Positions 1 to 8,818 of a stretch of 64,000 bases of DNA are shown piece after piece. Source of the stretch: Gemmatimonadota bacterium. GTDB taxonomy: Bacteria > Gemmatimonadota > Gemmatimonadetes > Gemmatimonadales > GWC2-71-9. The first letter of the stretch is position 1, and every line of letters begins with the position of its first letter. Where the stretch lies: the NCBI GenBank assembly GCA_029262195.1, contig JAJCZX010000038.1, positions 1-64,000 on the forward strand, read 5' to 3'. The translations under genes and the position numbers were made by a program. The notes beneath the pieces are model-generated. The model was not told the DNA's origin and did not search any database. It was given only the letters and a program-made list of their open reading frames with translations.

Positions 1-124
1 GTGAACGACCATCTTGAGGTGACCAGTGGTGGAAATACTCCGAAATCCGAGCTAATCAGCCTTGGCAACGAGGAGCCGATGTTTGCAAATGCTCTTTAAA
101 CTCTAACCCGTGAGTGTCTCACTT

Positions 125-384
125 TTATTGACAGGCTCCGACCAGCATCGGGTCCAGCGACCGTTCTACGTCCTTGATCTGGGGTCCTCCAGCTACTCGA
201 TCGGCTCGGTCTGTAGCTGGTAGAGGCATTCCAGCTCATCGGCCGACTCAACGTTGAATTTCTCGTAGATGCGATGAATCGAATTCAGTGTGCTCTTACG
301 TTTTTCTACGAGAGTGAGTCGGGCACGCATCACATCGCGCATGGCTCTCAGTTCCGGGTTGATCATGTGAGTATATGGAATCAA
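125..384 (-). pseudogene. IS110-family transposase remnant, frameshifted
   Basis: The minus-strand reading from 384 to 193 gives a peptide with the pattern LRAMRDVMRARLTLVEKRKS, which resembles the region of IS110-type (DEDD) transposases just after the catalytic N-terminal domain. It stops at a TAG at 193-195. The similarity continues in another frame (QIKDVERSLDPML) to a TAA at 125-127, so at least one frameshift is present. No complete transposase, terminal repeat or target duplication was seen. Family assignment is from memory of the pattern. Confidence 0.45.
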
Positions 385-571
385 ACAATTGGTGCTGCTT
401 GCCGAGGGCTATTGACGTCGTAGGTTTGTGTGCATGGAAGGTTACGGGATGAGAAATCTGATATTGAGCGGCTGGCGCCCGGTCGCAAGCGCAGTGCAAT
501 TGCGGAGTCGTTATGCCGCATGGGTACCTCACGCCAATTGCGGCTTACACTCGTATTTGGTAACCTTGAGC

Positions 572-728
572 ATGGACTATAGCAATCTGGTTACGATTGA
601 GCCGGGCAAGCGCGGTGGAAAATCGTGCGTTCGAAGTCTTCGTATCACTGTCTGCGATATTGCGGAGCGACGGGTTCGCGGCGCGCACGCCAGTCGAATT
701 GAGTGAGGCGTTTGACTCATTCGTTTGA
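572..728 (+). pseudogene. DUF433 (VapB-like antitoxin type) gene with a frameshift
   Basis: The ATG at 572 opens a peptide containing NLVTIEPGKRGGKSCVRSLR followed by ITVCDI. This matches the DUF433 N-terminal signature (tIdPGkrGGkPcIrGlRItVyDi). The frame then runs into unrelated residues and stops at 706. A second frame from about 665 (GFAARTPVELSEAFDSFV) ends at 726-728 and looks like the continuation, so I place a frameshift near 655-670. DUF433 proteins are about 75-80 aa and often act as antitoxins. No partner toxin is visible nearby. Confidence 0.5.
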
Positions 729-780
729 TTCAGCAAGTCCGTGTGTTGTTGATATGATGGTGAATCCCGAGGAACGCACC

Positions 781-900
781 ATGCCTCCGCGCATCACCGC
801 ACGACAAGCGTTCGTTTACAGCATGGCAAAAGCGCACAAGTTTTTTTGCATGGGAGACAAAGACGGCAGTGCCAGCGTTGTTAGAGAAGCCCTTAACTAG
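781..900 (+). CDS. Small ORF (39 aa) overlapping the DUF4956 gene
   Basis: An ATG at 781 preceded by a good ribosome-binding site (GAGGAA at about 770-775) starts a 39-residue peptide, MPPRITARQAFVYSMAKAHK onward, ending at TAG 898-900. The last base of that stop is the first base of the GTG start of the next gene, so the two look translationally coupled. I recognise no domain. It may be a real small protein, or a leader that couples translation to the DUF4956 gene. Confidence 0.35.
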   Translation: MPPRITARQAFVYSMAKAHKFFCMGDKDGSASVVREALN

Positions 901-1961
901 TGGTGTCCTCCAATCTTATCCGCAGGCTCCAAGCATCTCCCGTCGCCCGCCTAACGACCTACTTCGTCCTCCTCGGAGTTGGTATTGCGCTCGCGGTGTG
1001 GTACTTCCCCGAGTTAGCCGACGCATTCCATGCCGAAACACGTGGCCAGATCGATCAACTACCGGCTGATCTCCAACCTGTCGGAGTAGTGCGTGATGAA
1101 CTCCCACCATTTATCCAACAAGTTTCCGTCGCGCTGCTGTTGCTGGGGGGTAGCCTTCTATTCGTTACGCCGATAGTTCGGATCTACATGGTAACAAAGC
1201 GACAAGAAGGTTACGACAAGACGTTCGTTCAGGTCCTATTCATGCTTCCGGTCGTGGTGGCGGCTGTGGTTCAGATCGTGCGTGGTGATCTCGCGTTGGC
1301 TTTTGCCCTCGCCGGTATCGTCGCCGCCATTCGCTTTCGTACCACACTTCGAGACCTGAAGAACGCCGTATTTGCGTTTGCCGCTATCGGCATCGGTCTC
1401 GCGGCCGGAACCGGTTCTTGGACTTTAGCGGGTGTGCTTTCGCTGGTCTTTTCCGCCACTGCCTACACACTGTGGAAGGGAGAGATAGGCGGTTTAGAAG
1501 GGACGTTTTCACTACCAACCGGTTCCATGCGATTGTCAGAGGCTCTGGTACCCGGCGAGAGCCAACGCTCTGTGGTTGTTGGGAGTGAGCGACTTACGAG
1601 TATCCTTTCACCCGTCGAGTTGACCTTCATGACTGAACATGCCGCAAAAATGGTAAGGTATATTCGCGCAGATGCGCTTAAGAGCAAGCAAAAATACGAC
1701 ACATTATTACTCATCTACACGAGTGATTCCGAGGTCGCCCGCCCGGCCGCAGCAAAACTCCTCGATAAATACACAAAGCGTTGGCATTTGGTGGATCAGT
1801 TTCCTGGGCCTGAAGACGCAACTGTTCTCGAGTACCTTATACGCTTAAAGAAAGATGCAGAAGTCGGAGAGTTTCTTGATCGTCTTAGCTGTGCGGATGA
1901 GTCTCCGCTTCGGGCGGCCGAGTTGAAACCAATCAAGGGGCTTCGTGACAAAATGAGCTAG
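900..1961 (+). CDS. DUF4956 family membrane protein
   Basis: A 353-residue protein with an N-terminal membrane helix (residues about 18-38) and a cluster of helices at about 75-95, 108-125, 128-148 and 155-190. The central motif GIVAAIRFRTTLRDLKNAVF is the hallmark of DUF4956 proteins. In other bacteria these often sit beside CotH-kinase or VTC-type polyphosphate polymerase genes, but neither is found here. The C-terminal third is soluble and mixed alpha/beta. The GTG at 900 overlaps the previous stop by one base; a GTG at 903 is an equally possible start. Function unknown. Confidence 0.8.
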   Translation: MVSSNLIRRLQASPVARLTTYFVLLGVGIALAVWYFPELADAFHAETRGQIDQLPADLQPVGVVRDELPPFIQQVSVALLLLGGSLLFVTPIVRIYMVTKRQEGYDKTFVQVLFMLPVVVAAVVQIVRGDLALAFALAGIVAAIRFRTTLRDLKNAVFAFAAIGIGLAAGTGSWTLAGVLSLVFSATAYTLWKGEIGGLEGTFSLPTGSMRLSEALVPGESQRSVVVGSERLTSILSPVELTFMTEHAAKMVRYIRADALKSKQKYDTLLLIYTSDSEVARPAAAKLLDKYTKRWHLVDQFPGPEDATVLEYLIRLKKDAEVGEFLDRLSCADESPLRAAELKPIKGLRDKMS

Positions 1962-2492
1962 AGACGAGCGGCGTGCGAATCGTGGCCGATCTGACGCCGG
2001 ACAAACAGATTCTCCCGGAGTCGATGCGAAAGCAATGGTGACCCGGGCCCAAGCGTCGCGCCTGGATAAGCTGCGTGGTTGAAAATGTTACATATCCATC
2101 AGGCGGGCCTGTGTTGCGACCGCTGTAAACCGTTCAACCATCTGCTATCGTTGCCGCCCCCCCAGACATTGCTACGCCGTAGGTTACACGAGCTGGATGG
2201 GGGCTCGCGGCAGTTACGGTTGTCGCAGGCTTCACACGATGCTCAGGTGTGAAAGTTCGCTGCAAACTCAAGATTAATCTTATGCGGCGGCCTAATTGGT
2301 CGAAGGTCTTTGCCGATGTGAATGATCTTTGTTCTGATGCTGGGAAGCGGCGCGTGATACGGGTCGCCGCCGCGAGGGCCCTGGGTGGCGGAAACATGGT
2401 GAGCGACGGGTGTAACTAATGAGTGTGAATATGATGTTGAGGAAAGCGGCGCAGCATATGCGCAGAAATGTTGGGCGGAAAGGTCTGAACCC
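1962..2492 (+). other. Gene-poor interval of about 530 bp
   Basis: No supported gene. Immediately downstream of the DUF4956 gene, 1971-2042 reads open as GVRIVADLTPDKQILPESMR before a TGA; this could be the tail of a lost partner gene. A 46-codon ORF from 2281 to about 2420 has no clear ribosome-binding site and no recognised motif. No tRNA, terminator or repeat was identified. Confidence 0.4.
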
Positions 2493-2933
2493 ATGAGCAA
2501 AATCTTCTTCTACGGCCTGTTCATGGATCGGTCTCTGCTCACTGAGAAAGGTCTTCACCCAGAGATTATCGGGCCAGCATCGCTACCCGACTACCGCATC
2601 CATATCGGCGAGCGAGCAACATTGCTGCGATCCGCTTCGAGTCGCGCCTATGGAATCGTGATGGAACTCGACGACGAGGAAGCTCGCGAGCTCTACTCGG
2701 AACCCAGTGTACGAGAGTATAAACAGGAAAGCGTCCAGGTGAAGCTCCTGGACACGGGCGAAACCGTCGTGGCCGACTGCTACAACCTGCCGCGCGAGTT
2801 GGGTCTGGCCGGGACGAATCCCGCTTATGCGACCAAGTTGTCAAAGTTGGTTGAGAAGTTGCAGTTCGATTCGGCATACGTCGAAGAAATCGCGGCGTTC
2901 GGCGACGTGTCCACTAGACAGGAACACCCCTAG
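2493..2933 (+). CDS. Gamma-glutamylcyclotransferase-like (AIG2/GGCT fold) protein
   Basis: This 146-residue protein begins MSKIFFYGLFMDRSLL, the YGxxxd loop that binds the gamma-glutamyl group in the GGCT/AIG2 fold. It also has the usual mid-protein strand (AYGIVMELDDEEARELY), where an acidic residue of the E-D/E cluster is expected to be catalytic. Length is typical for the family. Known members release 5-oxoproline from gamma-glutamyl compounds, but the substrate here cannot be told. GGAAAGG lies about 9 bases upstream of the ATG and decides the start. It appears to be a single-gene unit. Confidence 0.75.
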   Translation: MSKIFFYGLFMDRSLLTEKGLHPEIIGPASLPDYRIHIGERATLLRSASSRAYGIVMELDDEEARELYSEPSVREYKQESVQVKLLDTGETVVADCYNLPRELGLAGTNPAYATKLSKLVEKLQFDSAYVEEIAAFGDVSTRQEHP

Positions 2934-2967
2934 GCGGCGGTTTTCCTCTTCAGGCTAATGAGTTTCG

Positions 2968-3204
2968 CTACCTCCCCCCTCGGGTAGCGCCGAGGCTCAT
3001 CAATGTTCGGACCATCAGATCTAGACTTACCGAAGCGTCGGCCGTTTCGAGTTTTGCCACTCTCGACTGGCTTGATCCTACGAACTCAGCTAACTGTGCT
3101 TGAGTCAGGTGCTGTCTTTTCCGTCGTTCGCGCAACCCTGTAGCCAGCGCCACCTTCATTTCAACAAAAGCTGCTTCTTCTTCCGACAATTCTAAGAAAT
3201 CCAC
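2968..3204 (-). CDS. XRE-family HTH antitoxin (HigA-like)
   Basis: A 78-residue protein with a helix-turn-helix at about residues 34-62 (LTQAQLAEFVGSSQSRVAKL) and an acidic N-terminus (MDFLELSEEEAAFVEMK). This is the size and layout of XRE antitoxins that follow Gp49/HigB-type RNase toxins. It starts at GTG 3204, inside the 3' end of a truncated toxin reading frame whose TAG is at 3192-3194, so the pair was once an operon. It probably autoregulates its promoter and neutralises a RelE-fold toxin, but the adjacent toxin appears incomplete, leaving it as an orphan. Confidence 0.75.
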   Translation of the reverse strand: MDFLELSEEEAAFVEMKVALATGLRERRKRQHLTQAQLAEFVGSSQSRVAKLETADASVSLDLMVRTLMSLGATRGGR

Positions 3205-3362
3205 GTCTTGTCGCCGTCTGTCACACGAAGTTCATGGCACCCGCGACCGATTGACGGCATCGGTCTTGATCGTGGCATAGACAACCTCTCTCCCAATTGC
3301 AATCTTCTTAGGAGGGCTCCGGCCAAGAGATCAACGAAAAAACCATCAACGCGAGATTTCAC
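3192..3362 (-). pseudogene. Truncated Gp49/HigB-like (RelE-superfamily) toxin
   Basis: Reading the minus strand from GTG 3360-3362 gives 56 residues: VDLLAGALLRRLQLGERLSM, then PRSRPMPSIGRGCHELRVTD and GDKTWIS before a TAG. The motif sRPMpsIGxGxhELRv followed by an aromatic is the core of phage-derived Gp49-like/HigB toxins, which normally run about 110 residues and continue W-R-I-x-Y. The C-terminal half holding the RNase active-site strands is missing, and the frame runs straight into the antitoxin start. I read this as a deletion that killed the toxin and left the antitoxin. Confidence 0.6.
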
Positions 3363-3364
3363 AT

Positions 3365-3874
3365 ATGAACACTATACTCCCTGGACGAACCGTCCGTCGC
3401 CGTTCGACTCCCATGCTGGTTCTTCTGGCAATTATGTGTTTTGGCGCGCCCGTTCAAGCCCAAAAGGTTTTCTTCGATGCCCCGATTCCCGATTCGCTGG
3501 TCGGTCTGGCGGTGTACCAAAATATTCCCGGCCTGCAAAGAACAATCTCCTTTGGGTTCCAAGAGGGTTACCAGTTGGATGTCGGGTATTTTCGGGATAC
3601 GTTGGTGGCGGTGTTAAAACGCCCAACTGAAGAGTGGTACACGGTAGTGCGTTTCCTGCAGATGCCTGAGTTGGTCGATACCGAAGAATTGGCATTCGGA
3701 TGTGTTGTTGACGACAAACCGGACCGCCGAGTGTTTGGAATTGCTCGATCTGCCGACGCGCCTCGATTGGTAATGAACAACGCGTGGATGGTTGATGTCG
3801 CGATTGAGGGTTTTGTTCCAATCGTGACCGTCGGAGTCGAGTGTACCGGACTTGGAAGACCGGATCGCATTTGA
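3365..3874 (+). CDS. Secreted protein of unknown function
   Basis: A 169-residue protein with a clear Sec signal peptide: basic RRR near residue 11, a hydrophobic core (MLVLLAIMCFG), then APVQAQ with likely cleavage after residue 32-33. The mature part is about 135 residues, mostly beta-strand in character, with two cysteines (in AFGCVVDD and GVECTGL) that could form a disulfide in the periplasm. No family recognised. It starts only three bases from the divergent toxin start at 3362, so both promoters must overlap coding sequence. Confidence 0.55.
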   Translation: MNTILPGRTVRRRSTPMLVLLAIMCFGAPVQAQKVFFDAPIPDSLVGLAVYQNIPGLQRTISFGFQEGYQLDVGYFRDTLVAVLKRPTEEWYTVVRFLQMPELVDTEELAFGCVVDDKPDRRVFGIARSADAPRLVMNNAWMVDVAIEGFVPIVTVGVECTGLGRPDRI

Positions 3875-4006
3875 GGGAGCGGTCTTGGTTTGCAAACGAT
3901 GCCGTCGCCGCGAGAGGCGTTATCGCGGTCGTTTGCCACACCGTCCTGGGAGCGTTTCGGGTTCCCGTCCCTCGCGCTTGACCTCCTGCCCGGCTATGCT
4001 TGACGC

Positions 4007-4627
4007 ATGCTTCTCGCCGCCCTAATCATCTTCGCCGTTTTTAGCCTGCTGTTGCTGGGGCTCGCCGGTGCTGCCTTTCGGCGAAAGCGCTATATGGGCA
4101 GTTTCATCTTTACCCTCAGTGGGTTGTTGTTTCTCGCCATCTCCGCGCTGTCGGGCACCATCGGCATTGCCACCCGCGGGTATCGCGCTCTCACGCGTGA
4201 AGAAACGGCGATCCGCATCATCACCGAACCCATAGCTCCGCACCGCTTTCGAGCCAGGGTGATTTATCCTGACGGAAGCGACACCACCTATTCCGTGACG
4301 GGCGACCAGGTCTATGTCGACGCCCATATTCTCAAATGGAAACCGATTGCCAACTTCCTTGGACTCCACACCGCGTACGAACTCGACCGCATCGGCGGGC
4401 GTTACGTCAATCTGGTGAATGAAAGGGACAGCGTCCGCGCCATATTCTCCCTGAAACAGGATAAACCGATCGACATGTTCGCGTTGCGGACCAGGTACGC
4501 CCTTCTCGCCCCGTTCCTCGACGCCGAATACGGTTCAGGAACGTTCATCGCGGCCGACCGGCTTATGGAGTACGAAGTGCGTGTCTCGACAACCGGGTTG
4601 TTGATCAGGCCGGTCGAATCTCGCTAA
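4007..4627 (+). CDS. Two-helix membrane protein of unknown function
   Basis: 206 residues. Two hydrophobic helices at about 2-24 and 32-54 are separated by a basic loop (FRRKRYMG). A soluble domain of about 150 residues follows, with regular beta-strand patterning (RFRARVIYPDGSDTTYSV, YELDRIGGRYVNL). Proteins of this layout are sometimes labelled cation/multidrug efflux pump in databases, a name the sequence does not justify. A TATGCT hexamer ends 6 bases before the ATG, so the message may have almost no leader. The 3' end overlaps the convergent mscS-type gene by 23 bases. Confidence 0.6.
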   Translation: MLLAALIIFAVFSLLLLGLAGAAFRRKRYMGSFIFTLSGLLFLAISALSGTIGIATRGYRALTREETAIRIITEPIAPHRFRARVIYPDGSDTTYSVTGDQVYVDAHILKWKPIANFLGLHTAYELDRIGGRYVNLVNERDSVRAIFSLKQDKPIDMFALRTRYALLAPFLDAEYGSGTFIAADRLMEYEVRVSTTGLLIRPVESR

Positions 4628-5486
4628 GGTCAACCTCGGCCGTTTCCTGATTGACGCTCGGGCCCGCAATAGAGATGGGCATCGGTTCGGTGACCGACCC
4701 TGTGTAGATCGTACGGTGCGGAAACGGGATCTCGATGCCGCGTTCGTCGAAGACGCGTTTCACTTCCTCGTACAACGAGTTACGTAGTTCGAGGAAGTTC
4801 TCTTCCGCGGCCCAAACCCTAAACTGGAGGTCGACCGAGGAATCGCCGTAACCAAGCATGAGGGTGCTTGGTTTCGGTTCTTCGAGGGAAAGCGGGTTCT
4901 TATGTGCTATCTCTTCCAATACCTGTCGCACTGCGGCAATATCTTCCTTGTACGCGATCCCGATCCGCAAATCTACGCGCCTCAGCGGGTAATGCGTCAA
5001 GTTGGTCATGTTCGACTTTAGCATGGTTTCGTTGGGAATCCGCACCAGGAGATTGTCGAACGTCGTCAATCGGACCGAAAGGAGATCGATTGAGACCACG
5101 CGGCCGGTGGTGTCACCGACTTTGATTACGTCACCCATCACGAAAGGCTGTTCTCCCATCAGAAATAGCCCGCTGATGAGGTTTGACGCGGACGTTTGGG
5201 CCGCGAATCCGACCGCCACCGTCAGGATGCCTGCCGCGCCGACGAGCAGACTGAGATTCACCCCCAGGATATTTAGTGCCCACGAAAGTGCGATAAGGAC
5301 GATGGTGGACTTGACGACCCGCCGCACGACCAACTGATGCTGTGCCCGTAACCGTTCGATCGGCAGCCGCCGTTCGGCGATTCTGGCAAACAGAGCGCCG
5401 CCGAGAAGCACCACAACCGAGTAGGCTATTTGCGCCACGCGCTCGGATCCCGGTAAACTCGACAGGATATCAAACAATTTTTCCAC
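4605..5486 (-). CDS. MscS-family mechanosensitive channel
   Basis: 293 residues: membrane helices at about 15-37, 55-75 and 80-108, then the MscS beta domain (PFVMGDVIKVGDTTGRVVSI) and an alpha/beta C-terminal domain. The pore-helix region (VGAAGILTVAVGFAAQTSAS) is Gly/Ala rich as in MscS. Such channels sit in the inner membrane and release solutes on hypo-osmotic shock. The gene follows the DUF432 gene by 10 bases on the same strand, so they form an operon. The start at 5486 is GTG. Confidence 0.88.
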   Translation of the reverse strand: MEKLFDILSSLPGSERVAQIAYSVVVLLGGALFARIAERRLPIERLRAQHQLVVRRVVKSTIVLIALSWALNILGVNLSLLVGAAGILTVAVGFAAQTSASNLISGLFLMGEQPFVMGDVIKVGDTTGRVVSIDLLSVRLTTFDNLLVRIPNETMLKSNMTNLTHYPLRRVDLRIGIAYKEDIAAVRQVLEEIAHKNPLSLEEPKPSTLMLGYGDSSVDLQFRVWAAEENFLELRNSLYEEVKRVFDERGIEIPFPHRTIYTGSVTEPMPISIAGPSVNQETAEVDLSEIRPA

Positions 5487-5496
5487 AGTTGCTATC

Positions 5497-6357
5497 TCAT
5501 CGGAATAGAGTGGAGAAGGCGCGCATTACCACGTTCCCGTCACCTGTTTCCCGTGCCGGGGACAGAAACCTCGGTTGGTCGACAAACCGGGGCGGTGTGT
5601 TCTCGATCGTTTGTTTGGCATACTCGCCGCCCTCACTGCGCTCCAGTTGTACGTCTTGCGTCCACAGGCGTCCGTCGGACCCAGCGTAAAGCGCAAGCTG
5701 GTTTACAGGGAGATTCAGTCGCTCAAGCGCCAGAACGTCGCTTGCCTCGTTCTTGATGGTCACCGCTGTCACCGCGCGGTGGGGTCGGTACTGCAGGTCT
5801 TCCACCCGGAGTCGGCAGAAAGTCTTGCTGGCGTAGCACAGGCCGCCATCCTGCGTTGACGGTCCGAACCAGGTGTCGGAAGGGCGGACCAACGGCATGT
5901 CGATTAGCGAGTGTCTTGGTTCCACCGTCTCGACCGCTACCCAGAGGGGCGACCCCACAAACATAACGGTCTCTTCTCCGGGGGGGATGTAGAAAGGGCT
6001 ATCCGGGCGGGTGACGACGGGCCGGTCTGCGGTGCGCGGTATGATTTCGACTGAGTCCGATCCTCCAGCGATCGCGAAACGGTTCAGAGTGGCTTCGGGG
6101 TCAACGGAAATATCGGGTTTCGTGACGGCGCGTTCAACCGTCCTGTCGGTGGATTCGGTGCCACCTGAACAGGCTACCTGCCACTCGCCGGGCAAATGCC
6201 GAACCCAGAGAGTGAACGGCCCCATCCTCCAGCGATGTGGCCGTCCGACCTCGAGGTCGGCGGAGCCCCACCAGATCTGATCACTCGCGGAGCCGTCGGT
6301 CGCGCCAGCCTTCATGGAATGCACCAGTGATATGTGAATTTTTTCATCAGCCTGCAA
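5497..6357 (-). CDS. DUF432 domain protein
   Basis: 286 residues with no signal peptide or membrane helix, mostly beta in character. The stretches RPDSPFYIPPGEE, SPLWVAVETVEP and RPSDTWFGPSTQDGGLCYAS match the conserved core of DUF432, a family often encoded next to mechanosensitive channels, as here. A role in tuning the channel is an inference from that pairing only. The start is uncertain: TTG at 6357 gives the longest form and an ATG at 6315 (MKAGATDGSAS) is an alternative. Confidence 0.7.
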   Translation of the reverse strand: MQADEKIHISLVHSMKAGATDGSASDQIWWGSADLEVGRPHRWRMGPFTLWVRHLPGEWQVACSGGTESTDRTVERAVTKPDISVDPEATLNRFAIAGGSDSVEIIPRTADRPVVTRPDSPFYIPPGEETVMFVGSPLWVAVETVEPRHSLIDMPLVRPSDTWFGPSTQDGGLCYASKTFCRLRVEDLQYRPHRAVTAVTIKNEASDVLALERLNLPVNQLALYAGSDGRLWTQDVQLERSEGGEYAKQTIENTPPRFVDQPRFLSPARETGDGNVVMRAFSTLFR

Positions 6358-6577
6358 TCCGCCAATCGTTGAATTTCTCAGACCTCGCCAAATATAGTTG
6401 GGTCGGCCCTATGGGGAACGTCCGCCTGACGGGAGTGAAATGATCGCGTCAACCATGCGCAAATGCAACGGGCCCAGATCATGCCTTTGGGCACGCAGCA
6501 AAGCACCGTCCGCCAGTAACGCGGCCTATGCTGAAGACCGGAGGCCCCGGCAACGCCGAGCCGTGCGGTACAACTCC

Positions 6578-8818
6578 CTATTCTATCAAAATACGTTCTT
6601 CGGCCCCGACAAAGAGCGCGTCCCGAATCTCGGCATGGCGTAACAGGTAGTCCGGACCCCGTTCGTGCAGGCGTGACTCGTTCAACCCGAACATTACCAG
6701 ATCGGAATCCGCCGACTTGGAACGAACCAGACCCTCGAGGTCGATGTTGTCATCCAGGGCGAAGATGCGGAGGTTTTTCGCACTGATGGGAAGTCGACCG
6801 GAGTGAATCATGTCGTGGAGTTCCTGCTGGCGCTCATCCATGTTGGTCCGCGGGAACGCTGCGAAGATGCGAATCTGTCCCCTCTCCCAATCCTGATGTC
6901 CCAGGAGGATATAGGCCAGCAGGATCATAAGATTGGCATTGCGATAGTCGTGCAGGGTCAGCCACACGTCGATCAACCCGCGTTGTCCGAAAAAGTGCTC
7001 CGCATGCCGGAGGACCAGGCTGTTGACGCTCCCCGCGCTGGCGAGACGCACGCCGGTCATGACCTCTTCCAATATCGCCGGTTCGTCGTCGGGCGAGAAT
7101 TCCATCAAGAGGCAGTTGTTCTCCATCCCCGAGATGCCCGGAACCTGAAGAGACTGCGCAATCGCCGAAACCTTGGATGGTGAAATAAGGGTGTCGACAT
7201 AGATTGCGCTGCGGCGGGCCTGCATCATCTGCACCAATCGTTCCAGGTGCTGGCGGCTTTCCTGGTAAGTCTCCCTGTCCAGATCGCCTTCGACATAATG
7301 GAGGTAGGTCCCGACTCCGTAGCGGTGCGTCAGCCAGGTGAAAAACTGGATCGGCGCGCTGCGACGGAAGGTCCGATCGTTAACCATGACGACGGCAGGA
7401 CGCCATTCGTCGTTCGTACGGTTCCCGACGTCCGCCTGAAGTTTTACCTGGGAGAACCGGGTCGCCTGGGTGAGGACCCCGGTGAAGATGGCAGCAAGAT
7501 CATCTCCGCCGCGCTGGGATCGGATCACGCGGTACAACACGATCATGATACTCACGGCCAGAATCGCGTATACCGGGTCCATCTGCAACATCAAGCCGAA
7601 CGACATAACCGCGCCGATGAGGCTGAGGTACCACTTTGATCGGAAGCTCGGACGGTAACTTGGCCGTGCGGCAAAATGCTCCAGAGCCGATATCGAGCAC
7701 AACGCGCCGTATGTCAACATGAAGAACATCGAGATGATGCGGGCCACGGCGTCAATGTTGCCCATGGCGACCGTGACGATGGCTATGGCGGCTGTAACGA
7801 TGGTTGCGTTGCGAGGTTCGTTCGAACTACCAGTCCCACTGCTTAAGAACGAGTTGACTCGCGCAGTCGGGAAAACGGTGTCGCCCCCCAGCGCCTGCAG
7901 GGTACGGGGCGCCACCAGGATCGAGCCGATCGCCGATGACACAGTTGCTGCGGCTAATCCGATCGGGATGATCGGTCCCCACAGAGCGATACGGGACATT
8001 ATCAACTGGTCACCTGCGAGCGCGTCGGGCGGCGCAGAGGCGGCCATCTTGACGGCGATCAAAACGTATACCACCATGCCTACCAGGGTAGCCGAGGTTA
8101 CACCTAGAGGGATGGACTTTCCCGGGTTGGCGAGGTCCCCGGACAAACCAACGCCCGCGGTCATGCCGGTAAACGCTGGGAACACGATCGCAAAGACCAC
8201 GATGAAGGGGACCGGGTTATCCACAGCGGCGAACATGCCCATATCGCTTTGTTCTACGCCGTCGATCGGACCTCCGAGGAAGAATAGGACCAGTGACATG
8301 GCGAGGATACCCACAACGATCCAAAGAGCCTTGACGCCGAGATCGGCGCCTTTTGTCAGCACCACACCGGCGAGGCCCACTGTGGCTGGCAGTGAGATTA
8401 CCCGTGGGTCGAACCCGAAACCGGTGACGCTCTCTAAAAATGGTGCCAGCGGTCGGAACGCTTCAGCGAACGCTATCATATAAAACGCCACGGAGACAGC
8501 CTGAGATACGTAGAGGCTGATACCGATCGCCCCTCCGATCGTGGCCCCGAAAGAGCGCGAGATGATGAAGTATTCTCCGCCACCTTCTACTCGACGGTTG
8601 GTGGCGATTTCCGCGATCGCCAGGGCCGTCGGAATTGTCACAAGGTGTCCGACCACGATCAAGCCCACCGTACCGAGCAGACCAACCTGCCCGACCGCGA
8701 AACCGAAGCGGAGGAACATGACGGCGCCGAGGATGGTGCTGATGCTTGCGAGGAAGACCGGTGCGGTCCCAAAACCGTGCCCGGTTCCTCCGGTGCCTTC
8801 GGCGATCGGAGTCGTCAT
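6578..8818 (-). CDS. SLC12-type (cation-chloride cotransporter-like) permease
   Basis: 746 residues from ATG 8816-8818 (MTTPIAEGTGGTGHGFGTAP). A frame open to 8923 would add 35 residues that do not look like the family. The N-terminal 460 residues carry about 12 membrane helices of the APC superfamily with the SLC12 pattern STILGAVMFLRFGFAVGQVG. The C-terminal 280 residues are a soluble alpha/beta domain typical of bacterial SLC12 homologues. Eukaryotic members carry Na+, K+ and Cl-; bacterial substrates are largely untested. It lies upstream of DUF432-mscS on the same strand with a 220-base gap, suggesting an ion or osmotic theme. Confidence 0.82.
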   Translation of the reverse strand: MTTPIAEGTGGTGHGFGTAPVFLASISTILGAVMFLRFGFAVGQVGLLGTVGLIVVGHLVTIPTALAIAEIATNRRVEGGGEYFIISRSFGATIGGAIGISLYVSQAVSVAFYMIAFAEAFRPLAPFLESVTGFGFDPRVISLPATVGLAGVVLTKGADLGVKALWIVVGILAMSLVLFFLGGPIDGVEQSDMGMFAAVDNPVPFIVVFAIVFPAFTGMTAGVGLSGDLANPGKSIPLGVTSATLVGMVVYVLIAVKMAASAPPDALAGDQLIMSRIALWGPIIPIGLAAATVSSAIGSILVAPRTLQALGGDTVFPTARVNSFLSSGTGSSNEPRNATIVTAAIAIVTVAMGNIDAVARIISMFFMLTYGALCSISALEHFAARPSYRPSFRSKWYLSLIGAVMSFGLMLQMDPVYAILAVSIMIVLYRVIRSQRGGDDLAAIFTGVLTQATRFSQVKLQADVGNRTNDEWRPAVVMVNDRTFRRSAPIQFFTWLTHRYGVGTYLHYVEGDLDRETYQESRQHLERLVQMMQARRSAIYVDTLISPSKVSAIAQSLQVPGISGMENNCLLMEFSPDDEPAILEEVMTGVRLASAGSVNSLVLRHAEHFFGQRGLIDVWLTLHDYRNANLMILLAYILLGHQDWERGQIRIFAAFPRTNMDERQQELHDMIHSGRLPISAKNLRIFALDDNIDLEGLVRSKSADSDLVMFGLNESRLHERGPDYLLRHAEIRDALFVGAEERILIE

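Noticed and set aside
2243-2558. Minus-strand open frames in the 1962-2492 gap
   Set aside because: Irregular composition, no start context and no motif; not supportable as genes.
3208-3630. Plus-strand frame of 140 codons across the toxin remnant and secreted-protein start
   Set aside because: Overlaps two better-supported features in other frames and has no motif.
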